DNA from: Streptomyces sp. MNU76
Lineage (GTDB): Bacteria; Actinomycetota; Actinomycetes; Streptomycetales; Streptomycetaceae
Direction of reading: 5' to 3'
DNA length: 64,000 nucleotides
NCBI RefSeq assembly: GCF_020982545.1
Contig: NZ_JAJKLK010000003.1
Location: 682,001-746,000, forward strand
Below, one piece after another: positions 15,386 through 22,734 of the stretch; positions within the stretch are counted from its first letter, which is position 1, and each line of letters starts with the position of its first letter. A program made the position numbers and the translations under genes. The notes below the pieces were generated by a model that did not search any database, was not told where the DNA came from, and saw only the letters and a program-made list of their open reading frames with translations.

Positions 15386-16915
15386 TCACCGCAGCGGACT
15401 CGGCACCTCCGCCCAGATGTCGCCGGGCCGCTCCGGCGAAAGTCGCATCAGCGTCAACGCCTTCGTCGGTACCGGGCCCTCCAGCAACGTGCCCATATCC
15501 GCGGTGCGCGGCAGCTCCCGTACGGCGGAGGCGAGCGCCTCGCGCAGGACGGGTGTCGAACCGGCCGTCGCGCCGAGCGTGCCCGTGATCAGGGCGCCGA
15601 ACAGCTTGCGGCGCAGGGTCCTCTCGTCGTCCGTGACGATGCGGCCGGTCATCGCGGGCGCCGCGATGCCGTGCCGGGCGAGGCGTGCCGGGCTGACCCG
15701 GATGTCCGCGAGGTCGCGGTAGACGAGACGGCGGGGGGCACCCGACGGGGACAGGACCACCAGGAGGTTCTGGCCATGCGCCTCCAGGGCCACGCCCACG
15801 TCGAGCAGCCGGAGGGAGACCGTGAGTGCGAGACGGGTGAAGTCCGCCAGCCAGGACGGCGACCGCGGCAGCTCGGTCGTCGCCAGGGAGGCCACCGGCA
15901 GGACGCGTTCACCGGCCGCCGTGTCCGCGTACGAGTCCGGTGACTCGCGCAGCACCGCCGCGAGATCCGGCGAACCGGCGGTGACCGCGCCGAGTGTGCG
16001 CGTGACGTGCAGCAGTCCTTCGGTGCGGGCCGCGACCTCGGCCATGAAGTCCGACACGATCGCCGAGGTCTCGATCGAGTAGACCGAGATGTCCCGCACG
16101 GAGGAGGTCAGCCGGGCACTCAGCGCGGTCTTGACGTGCGGACCGCCGTCCGCGAGGGCGAGGGTGCGCAGCGACATCAGCGGATGGGCCTCGATCACCT
16201 CTCCCAACGGGCACTTGAGGACACGGGCCGCCTGCCACGGATGCACCGGGACCAGTACCCGTCCGCCGTCCCGCAGCGCGTTCGGCCACGCCCCGACGAC
16301 CAGCGCGTCGTCGACGGGCGCCAGCCCCAGCGGCACCACCTGCCGGTGCTCCGGTCCGTAGGCGAGCTGGTCACCCGCCGAGAAGCCGGGCCGGGAGCGG
16401 CAGTTGGGGTGGAAGGGGTGACCGTCGACGATCGCCTGCTCCCACTCCCAGCCCGCCCTCGGGGCCGAGTACGCCAAGGGGGCGGACGGCGCACCCCGGT
16501 TGGCGCGCGACAGGGCCAACGAGGCGACGCTGTGGTCGAGTTCGGCGGCGAAGGCGGCACTGTGCGGAACGGCGAGCGCGCTCATCAGCCGTGCCGGACG
16601 GTCGTAGGGCCGCTCGTCGAACCACACCTGTTCGACCCGCGCCGCGGTGCCGTACGGGTCCACGGCCGGGCCGTGCAGCCGCCGGCCGTCGGCGAGGTGG
16701 AGCGTGACCCCGTCCGCTCCGGCCGTCTCCCGCCGCACCACCCAGGGCAGCGGTTCGTGGACGAGGCCGCGCCACAGCCGGGTCAGCACCGCCGCCCGGG
16801 CGCCGGGCAGCGCGGTCGTGTACGGCAGCGTCAGATCAGGGCGTACGGCGCCCAACTCGGCGCCGAGCGAGGCCTCGGCGTCGGCGTCGGCTTCGGTCGC
16901 GGGGGGACGGGCCAC
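15386..16915 (-). CDS. IucA/IucC-family NRPS-independent siderophore synthetase (A)
   Basis: A 509-residue NIS synthetase, which condenses a citrate- or dicarboxylate-type acid with an amine or hydroxylamine using ATP. Motifs present are DGHPFHPNCRSRPGF (nucleotide-binding His), PVHPWQAARVL, KTALSARLTSSVRDIS, and EAHGQNLLVVL with VYRDLADIRVS (active-site Arg and Asp). The C-terminal FhuF-like part ends with KALTLMRLS. The start is GTG at 16915. It is divergent from a second NIS synthetase and lies near a ferric-iron transporter, so joint siderophore synthesis is likely. I see no iron box in the 223-base divergent gap. Confidence 0.9.
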   Translation of the reverse strand: MARPPATEADADAEASLGAELGAVRPDLTLPYTTALPGARAAVLTRLWRGLVHEPLPWVVRRETAGADGVTLHLADGRRLHGPAVDPYGTAARVEQVWFDERPYDRPARLMSALAVPHSAAFAAELDHSVASLALSRANRGAPSAPLAYSAPRAGWEWEQAIVDGHPFHPNCRSRPGFSAGDQLAYGPEHRQVVPLGLAPVDDALVVGAWPNALRDGGRVLVPVHPWQAARVLKCPLGEVIEAHPLMSLRTLALADGGPHVKTALSARLTSSVRDISVYSIETSAIVSDFMAEVAARTEGLLHVTRTLGAVTAGSPDLAAVLRESPDSYADTAAGERVLPVASLATTELPRSPSWLADFTRLALTVSLRLLDVGVALEAHGQNLLVVLSPSGAPRRLVYRDLADIRVSPARLARHGIAAPAMTGRIVTDDERTLRRKLFGALITGTLGATAGSTPVLREALASAVRELPRTADMGTLLEGPVPTKALTLMRLSPERPGDIWAEVPSPLR

Positions 16916-17138
16916 GGAGGGGGCTCCTCGGGTGCGTGTGCGGGTGCGACGAGTGCGGGCGCGGTGTCGGGCGGGTACGGGTGGCGACAGGGATGTCGGT
17001 TCGAACGTCGGCGTACGACCACTGCCCGTCCGCCTCCTCCGCGACGCATGACGGCATCGCGGGCGGACGCCTCATGGCTGCTTCGCGACGAGGCGTGAGG
17101 GGCAGACATACTGATCACGAGTGCACCGTAAGGAACGA
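16916..17138. promoter_or_regulatory. Divergent promoter region of the two NIS synthetases
   Basis: Transcription of both synthetases must start in this gap. I see no match to the TTAGGTTAGGCTAACCTAA-type iron box here, unlike the gap at 22558-22734, and no clear inverted repeat. The + side has AAGGA (17130-17134) before an ATG at 17139. Confidence 0.4.
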
Positions 17139-17336
17139 ATGGACCCCGTGGACGCCCACCCGCCCCGCGACAGCATCGGCGCCGTCGCCGACGCCCACGC
17201 CGCCGCACCCCTGCTCAACTGCCTTCTGCGGGAGGCGGGGAGTCGGCCGGTGCGCCGGAGGGGAGCCGACGGGCGCGCCGGAGGGAGGGCCGGGAGCGGG
17301 CCGGCCGGAGAGCCGGCCGGGGGTCGTCGGGCGTGA
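17139..17336 (+). CDS. Detached N-terminus of NIS synthetase B (65-codon frame)
   Basis: The frame begins MDPVDAHPPRDSIGAVADAH and continues AAAPLLNCLLREAG, which fits the N-terminal helix of IucA/IucC proteins. After residue 33 the sequence turns into an Arg/Gly-rich run and stops at 17334-17336. That stop overlaps the GTG of the main open frame (GTGA). Either a one- or two-base shift near 17230-17330 separates the two halves, or two coupled polypeptides are really made. A repetitive ccgg/ggcc-rich stretch (17240-17325) lies exactly at the break. Confidence 0.45.
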   Translation: MDPVDAHPPRDSIGAVADAHAAAPLLNCLLREAGSRPVRRRGADGRAGGRAGSGPAGEPAGGRRA

Positions 17337-18778
17337 CCGTGGTGCACCGCCTCAGGGGCAGCGGCCGCCTCCTGCGGGTGCGCGGCACCCGCCGCCCCAT
17401 CCACCCCGAGGTGCGCACGGAGGGCGGCTGGCACGCGCTCACCCACACCGACCTCGTCAAACTCGTCGCCGAGGAACTGCGTGCCCTCACCGGCCTCGCC
17501 AACTCCGAACTGCCCGCCGAGATGCTGGACAGCCGCGAGGCCGTGGCCGCCCTCCTGGCCCGGCGCGCCCACGCGCCGGTGCCCGAGGACCCGTACCGGC
17601 GCTCCGAACAGTCCCTGATCACCGGTCATCCGTACCATCCCGCGCCCAAGGCGCGTGGCGGCGGGCCGGCCACCGCCTGGCTGCCGTACGCGCCGGAGGC
17701 GTATGTCCGGTTTCCGCTGGTCCTCCTCGGCGTCCGTGAGGACGCGGTGGTCGAGGAGGGCGACACCACCGCCCTCGACACCCTGGGCTCGGCCCCGCCC
17801 GGCTATCGGCTTCTTCCGGCCCACCCCTGGCAACTCGACCTGGTGGGCGACGAGTTGGCCGAGGCGTTCACGGACGGCCGCCTCGTACGGCTGGGCCGGA
17901 CGCGGGGGGAGACGTGGCCGACGGCGGCGATCCGCACGGTGTACGTGCCCGAGGCGGGACCAGAGGCGGTACCTGAGGTCGTCGGCGGTCCCGGCTCCGA
18001 CCTCTTCCTGAAGTTCAGCCTCGATGTGCGGATCACCAATGACATCCGCCGGCTGTGGCGGCACGACCTGCTCAGGCTGCGCCGCATCGACCGGGCGGTC
18101 ACGGGGGCCTTCGCCGGGTCGCCGGGTGCCTGGCTGAGCGACCGCGGCTACCGCACCGCCGCCTTCGCGTTCGAGGAGCTGGCGGTGTTGGTGCGGGACG
18201 GCCTGGGCGGCCATGTGCCCCCCGGCACGACACCCGTCCTCGCCGCCGCCCTCACCGAGAGCGCCGGGGCCTTCCCGGGGAACCCGCTCCTGCGCGCCGC
18301 CGACCCCGAGGCCTGGTGGGAGGCGTATCTGCGGGTGGTCGTCCCCCCGGCCCTCGCCGCGTTCCACGGCCACGGCGTCGTGCTGGAGGCCCACCTGCAG
18401 AACACGGTCGTCGCCTGCGACGCCTCGGGCACCCCCGTCCAGGTGGTCTACCGCGACGCCGAGGGGGTGAAGCTCCTCCCGGACGTCACACGCGCGGCCG
18501 GCTGGGAACGGCTGGTCTACTGCCTCTTCGTCAACAACCTCCTGGAGATCGTGGCGGCCCTGACCGAACACCACCCGGCGCTCGACCCCCGGCCCGCCGT
18601 ACGACGAGAGCTGGAGCGCCACGGCCACGTGCCGGAGGTCGCCGACCTGCTCGACTCGCCCACGCTGCCGGGCAAGACGAACCTGCTGCTCAGATGGACG
18701 GGCGCGGACGGCGCGGCCGCGCGCTACCTCCCCCTGCCCAACCCGTTCCGCCGACCGCCCGGTAGCGGCGGCCGGTGA
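17333..18778 (+). CDS. IucA/IucC-family NRPS-independent siderophore synthetase (B)
   Basis: A 481-residue NIS synthetase lacking about 35-60 N-terminal residues in this frame. Motifs are LITGHPYHPAPKARGG (ATP-binding His), LLPAHPWQLDLV, LKFSLDVRITNDIRRL, EAHLQNTVVACD with VYRDAEGVKL, and a C-terminal half with YCLFVNNLLEIVAAL and GKTNLLLRW. The open frame upstream of the GTG has no stop for many codons, so a fusion to the N-terminus at 17139 by one frameshift would restore a normal protein. It points away from synthetase A and converges on the iron ABC operon. Two NIS enzymes usually carry out successive condensations on one scaffold. Confidence 0.87.
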   Translation: MTVVHRLRGSGRLLRVRGTRRPIHPEVRTEGGWHALTHTDLVKLVAEELRALTGLANSELPAEMLDSREAVAALLARRAHAPVPEDPYRRSEQSLITGHPYHPAPKARGGGPATAWLPYAPEAYVRFPLVLLGVREDAVVEEGDTTALDTLGSAPPGYRLLPAHPWQLDLVGDELAEAFTDGRLVRLGRTRGETWPTAAIRTVYVPEAGPEAVPEVVGGPGSDLFLKFSLDVRITNDIRRLWRHDLLRLRRIDRAVTGAFAGSPGAWLSDRGYRTAAFAFEELAVLVRDGLGGHVPPGTTPVLAAALTESAGAFPGNPLLRAADPEAWWEAYLRVVVPPALAAFHGHGVVLEAHLQNTVVACDASGTPVQVVYRDAEGVKLLPDVTRAAGWERLVYCLFVNNLLEIVAALTEHHPALDPRPAVRRELERHGHVPEVADLLDSPTLPGKTNLLLRWTGADGAAARYLPLPNPFRRPPGSGGR

Positions 18779-18848
18779 CCGCCACGTCGCGCACATGACG
18801 TCGGCGAAGCGCGCGTCGGCGTCGGCGGGTGGTTCCGGCAAGGGGGCC

Positions 18849-19904
18849 TCACGACGTGACCTTCGCGTGCAGTGTCGCCTCGCCCGTGACCCGTACGCCC
18901 GTCTCCTCCCCGAGCCTCACCGGCGGCTGGCCCGGGACGCGGATCTCGATGGGCGAGCCGTGGTCCGGGACGGTCACGGTGACCATGGCGTCGTGGCCGT
19001 AGTAGCGGATGTCCGTCACCTCGCCCCGGACGGCGCCCTCGGTGTCCGGGGCGGTGAGTCGGAGTTGTTCGGGGCGCAGGAGGACCGTGCCTTTTCGGAT
19101 GCCGGTGGGCCGGCCGGTGAGGGGGAGGCGGCCCAGTGCCGTGTCGGCCGTGTTGTCGCCGCCGGTGGTGGCGGGGAGCAGCACCGCCTCCCCGACGAAC
19201 GCCGCCACCCAGGGGTCCGCGGGCCGGCGGTAGAGGTCCTGGGGTGTGGCGCACTGGACGACCCGGCCCGCGTGGACGACCGCGACGAGGTCCGCGGTGG
19301 ACAGGGCCTCCTGCTGGTCATGGGTGACCAGAACCGCCGTCGCGCCCGTTGCCCGGAGCGCCGCGCGCACATCCGCCCGCACTCCCGCCCGCAGGGCGCT
19401 GTCCAGGGCGTTGAACGGCTCGTCGAGGAGGACCAGTTGGGGGCGCGGGGCCAGGGCGCGGGCCAGGGAGACGCGTTGTTGCTGGCCGCCGGAGAGTTCA
19501 TGGGGCATGCGGTCGCCGTAGCCGGCGAGGCCGACCAGGTCCAGCATCTCCTCCGTGCGGTTCCGGCGTTCGGTCCGGTCGGCGCCCTTGAGGCCGAAGG
19601 CCACGTTGCGGGCCACACTGAGGTGCGGGAACAGCGCGCCCTCCTGGGGCACGATGCCGATCCGGCGGCGCTCGGGCGGCAGGTGGACCCCGGGGCCGCC
19701 GATGACCCGGTCGCCGAGTCGTACGGTGCCCGCGTCCGCGCGCAGGTAGCCCGCGACGACCCGGAGCATGGTGGTCTTGCCGCAGCCGGAGGGGCCCAGG
19801 ACCGCGACCAGGCTGGCGGACGGCACGGTGAGGTCGAGGCCGCGCAGGACGGGTGCGTCGGGGCCGTAGGACTTTGTCAGACCCTCGATCCGGAGAGCGT
19901 TCAT
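18849..19904 (-). CDS. Ferric-iron ABC transporter ATP-binding protein
   Basis: A 351-residue ATPase. Walker A is GPSGCGKTT (residue about 36), the signature is LSGGQQQRVSLARAL, Walker B is LVLLDEPFNALD, and the switch His is in LVTHDQQEAL. A C-terminal TOBE-like domain (residues about 240-351) is present, as in FbpC/PotA-type importers. The ATG overlaps the permease stop as ATGA. As last gene of the binding protein-permease-ATPase operon it should power uptake of ferric iron or an iron complex. Confidence 0.92.
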   Translation of the reverse strand: MNALRIEGLTKSYGPDAPVLRGLDLTVPSASLVAVLGPSGCGKTTMLRVVAGYLRADAGTVRLGDRVIGGPGVHLPPERRRIGIVPQEGALFPHLSVARNVAFGLKGADRTERRNRTEEMLDLVGLAGYGDRMPHELSGGQQQRVSLARALAPRPQLVLLDEPFNALDSALRAGVRADVRAALRATGATAVLVTHDQQEALSTADLVAVVHAGRVVQCATPQDLYRRPADPWVAAFVGEAVLLPATTGGDNTADTALGRLPLTGRPTGIRKGTVLLRPEQLRLTAPDTEGAVRGEVTDIRYYGHDAMVTVTVPDHGSPIEIRVPGQPPVRLGEETGVRVTGEATLHAKVTS

Positions 19905-21502
19905 GGGCGGTGCCTGCCAAGGAGGTAGGAGGGAACGGCCGCGAGCAGGATCAGCGTGGCCGCGTAGGGGGCCGCGGCCGCGAACGAGCCGGCGCCCGTC
20001 TCGGTCCACAGGCGGGTGGCCAGGGTGTCCATGCCCGTCGGCCGGAGAAGGAGGGTGGCCGGCAGCTCCTTCATGCAGACCACGAAGGTGAGGGCCGCCC
20101 CGGCCGCCACGCCGGGCGCGGCCAGCGGCACGGTGACCTCGCGCAGCACCTGCCAGGGGCGCCGGCCGAGCGAGCGGGCCACGTCCTCCAGCACGGGCGG
20201 AGCCTGGAGGACGGCGGCGCGGGTCGCGGCGACCGCGACGGGCAGGAAGAGGACGGCGTACGCGCCGACCAGCAGCGGCAGCTTCTGGTAAAGGGGGTAG
20301 GCGTAGCGGACCGCGAAGAAGACCAGAGACAGGGCGACCGTGATGCCGGGCAGTGCGTGGCCCGCGTAGGCCGACTGCTCCAACAGCCGTGCCCCGCGCC
20401 CCTTGTGGCGGGCCGCGATCACCCCGACCGGCAGGGCGAGGACCGTGGTGAGGGCGGCACCCGCGGCGGCGACCCCGAGGGTGGCCAGGGCGGTGTCCGT
20501 GAGCAGGGGCAGGTCCCAGGTGGCGGAGGTGCCGGCGGCCAGCCAGTAGCCGAGGGTGGCGAGCGGGAAGACGACCGCCACGGCGGCCACGGCGGCGCAC
20601 CACAGCAGGGCGACCGGCCGCCACCGGCCGAGGGGGAGCGCGGCGGCCGGGCGGGCGGTCCCGCTGCCGGTCCGCGCGTGCCCGGCACGTCCGCGCGTAC
20701 GGGCCTCGGCGGCGACCAGGGTCACCGTCATCACCACCAGCACGACGCTGAGCGCGGCGGCCGGGGTGCGGTCGAAGGAGGCGCGGTAGGAGGTGTGGAT
20801 GGCGCGGGTGAACGTGTCGTAGCGCATGAGGGAGACCGCGCCGAAGTCGGAGAGGACGTAGAGCGCGACGAGCAGGGCGCCGCCCGCCGCCGAGGGGCGC
20901 AGCTGGGGCAGGGTGACGCGCCAGAACGTCCGCAGGGGTCCGTGTCCCAGGGAGCGGGCGGCCTCCTCCAGCGCCGGGTCCGTGCCGCGCAGCGCGGCGG
21001 CGACCGGCAGGAGGACGTACGGGAAGCTGACGAGGGTCAGGGCGAGCGCGGCGCCGCCGAAACCGGCGAGGTCGGGCTCGGCGGCCAGCCAGGCGAAGGC
21101 GGCCACGTAACTGGGCACGGCGAGCGGCAGCGTGGCCAGCACCGACCAGGCGCGGGCGCCGGGCAGCGCGGTGCGCACGGTCAGCCAGGCCAGGGAGACG
21201 CCGAGCACCAGACAGGCCGCCACGACGACGACGGTGAGGCCGAGGCTGCGGCCGAGGAGGGCGAGGGTGCGCTCGTCGGCGACGACGTCCCAGGCGAAGG
21301 CGGGCCCGCGTTCGAGGGCGCGCACGGCGAGGTAGCCGAGCGGCAGCAGCGCGAACAGCGCGGCGGCGCAGGCGGGGACGAGCAGGACGAGCGGCGGTCG
21401 GCGCCCGGCGTCGGAGGTGGCCCCCCGGGCGGCGCGGACCCGTCGGCGCCCGGCCGGAGCGTCCGCGCCGGCCGGGGGTGCCGTGGATGCGGTGGTGTTC
21501 AC
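19901..21502 (-). CDS. Ferric-iron ABC transporter permease, two fused permease units
   Basis: A 533-residue integral membrane protein with about twelve helices. Two EAA loops (LEEAARSLGHGPLRTFWRVT and LEDVARSLGRRPWQVLREVT) show two fused BPD_transp_1 halves, as in FbpB/AfuB permeases. The first 40 residues are Ala/Arg-rich and cytoplasmic. The GTG start is five bases after the binding-protein stop, so the three genes form one operon. It would form the channel for iron passed on by the lipoprotein encoded upstream. Confidence 0.92.
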   Translation of the reverse strand: MNTTASTAPPAGADAPAGRRRVRAARGATSDAGRRPPLVLLVPACAAALFALLPLGYLAVRALERGPAFAWDVVADERTLALLGRSLGLTVVVVAACLVLGVSLAWLTVRTALPGARAWSVLATLPLAVPSYVAAFAWLAAEPDLAGFGGAALALTLVSFPYVLLPVAAALRGTDPALEEAARSLGHGPLRTFWRVTLPQLRPSAAGGALLVALYVLSDFGAVSLMRYDTFTRAIHTSYRASFDRTPAAALSVVLVVMTVTLVAAEARTRGRAGHARTGSGTARPAAALPLGRWRPVALLWCAAVAAVAVVFPLATLGYWLAAGTSATWDLPLLTDTALATLGVAAAGAALTTVLALPVGVIAARHKGRGARLLEQSAYAGHALPGITVALSLVFFAVRYAYPLYQKLPLLVGAYAVLFLPVAVAATRAAVLQAPPVLEDVARSLGRRPWQVLREVTVPLAAPGVAAGAALTFVVCMKELPATLLLRPTGMDTLATRLWTETGAGSFAAAAPYAATLILLAAVPSYLLGRHRP

Positions 21503-21507
21503 GAGTG

Positions 21508-22557
21508 TCAGACGAGCCCGACGTCCTGGAGCATCGCCAGGGTCTCCTGGAGGGAGTCCAGCTTGCCGAGGTCGATGTCGGGGGACTCCAGGGACTCGAA
21601 CGGCGGCAGCCCCTCGACGGTGCTGGTGACACCCGCGGCCAGCGGGTACTCCTTCGTCTTGTCGGCGAAGTAGGTCTGCGCCTCCTCGGAGAGGAGGTAG
21701 TCGACGGCCTTCTGCGCGGCCTCGGTCTGTCCGCTGTCCTTCAGGATGCCCGCGCCCGCCACGTTGATCAGCGCGCCGGGGTCCCCGCCGGGCAGGAAGT
21801 GCAGCTTGGCGTTGACCTTGTCCTCGCCCTTCTCGGCGACCCGCTCGTACCAGTAGTAGTGGTTGACCAGGCCGAGGGAGACCTCACCGGCCTCGATCGC
21901 GTCGAGGGTGGCGAGGTTGTGGGCGTAGGTCTTCGCGCCGTTGGCCTTCAGGTCCGTCAGCCACTCACGGGTGGTGTCGTCGCCCTCCAGGACGCGCATG
22001 CCGGTGACGAAGGCCTGGAAGGAGGCGTTGGTGGGCGCGAACCCGACCTTGCCCTTCCACTGCGGCTTCATCACGTCGTGGACGCTGTCCGGAACCTGAT
22101 CCTCGGTGAGGTCGTCGGGGTTGTAGGCGATCACCCGGACGCGTCCGGACAGGCCCACCCAATCGCCGTCGCCGCCGCGGTAGGCCTCGTCCACCCCGTC
22201 GAGCGAGGACTGCGGGAGCTTCGTCAGCATCCCCTCCTTGGAGAGGGCGCCCAGGGCGCCGGCGTCCTGGGAGAAGAACAGTCCCGCCTTCGTGCGTTCG
22301 CCCTCCTCCAGGATCTGGGCGGCGAGCTCCGCACTGTCGCCGTAGCGCACCTCGACCTTGGTGCCCACCGCCTTCTCCAGCTTGTCGAGCAGCGGCTTGA
22401 CCAGCTTCTCGTTGCGTCCGGAGTAGATGACGAGGGTGGACTCGCCCCCCTCCCCGGCCGTGCTCGTGTCGTCGTCGGAGCCGCAGGCGGCGAGGGCGGG
22501 GAGCAGCAGGCCGGCCGCGACGAGCGCGGTGATCCGGCGAGCCAGGGGGCGTCGCAT
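21508..22557 (-). CDS. Ferric-iron ABC transporter substrate-binding lipoprotein
   Basis: A 349-residue lipoprotein. ITALVAAGLLLPALAACGS ends in the lipobox LAAC. The mature protein starts with an acidic linker, then STLVIYSGRNEKLVKPLLDK, a classic start of FbpA/FutA-type proteins. LVNHYYWYERVA supplies the adjacent tyrosines that bind ferric iron in this class. The ATG at 22557 was chosen because it begins the signal peptide; the frame-open extension upstream covers the iron box. Iron-dependent repression is likely through the box at 22662-22680. Confidence 0.92.
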   Translation of the reverse strand: MRRPLARRITALVAAGLLLPALAACGSDDDTSTAGEGGESTLVIYSGRNEKLVKPLLDKLEKAVGTKVEVRYGDSAELAAQILEEGERTKAGLFFSQDAGALGALSKEGMLTKLPQSSLDGVDEAYRGGDGDWVGLSGRVRVIAYNPDDLTEDQVPDSVHDVMKPQWKGKVGFAPTNASFQAFVTGMRVLEGDDTTREWLTDLKANGAKTYAHNLATLDAIEAGEVSLGLVNHYYWYERVAEKGEDKVNAKLHFLPGGDPGALINVAGAGILKDSGQTEAAQKAVDYLLSEEAQTYFADKTKEYPLAAGVTSTVEGLPPFESLESPDIDLGKLDSLQETLAMLQDVGLV

Positions 22558-22661
22558 GGTGGTGTGCCTTCCTGCGGGAGCCACCGGCGAACCGCTGGGC
22601 GCGGGGTCGGTCGGCGGGTGGGGAACTGATGTTTTCAAGCCAACTGTGAACATGCTATGAA

Positions 22662-22680
22662 TAAGGTAAACCTTGCCTAA
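22662..22680. promoter_or_regulatory. DmdR/IdeR-type iron box between divergent iron genes
   Basis: TAAGGTAAACCTTGCCTAA (reverse TTAGGCAAGGTTTACCTTA) matches the DtxR/IdeR/DmdR consensus TTAGGTTAGGCTAACCTAA at 14 of 19 positions. It is 105 bases ahead of the binding-protein start and 55 bases ahead of the adenylation-acyltransferase start. It can repress both when iron is plentiful. Confidence 0.82.
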
Positions 22681-22734
22681 GCGTCAAGGGGACTGTGCTC
22701 TTTGCGGACGCTGCCGCAGAAAGGTTGCGCGCCC

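Noticed and set aside
16916..17138. An iron box between the divergent NIS synthetases
   Set aside because: No stretch resembles the TTAGGTTAGGCTAACCTAA consensus closely enough to report.
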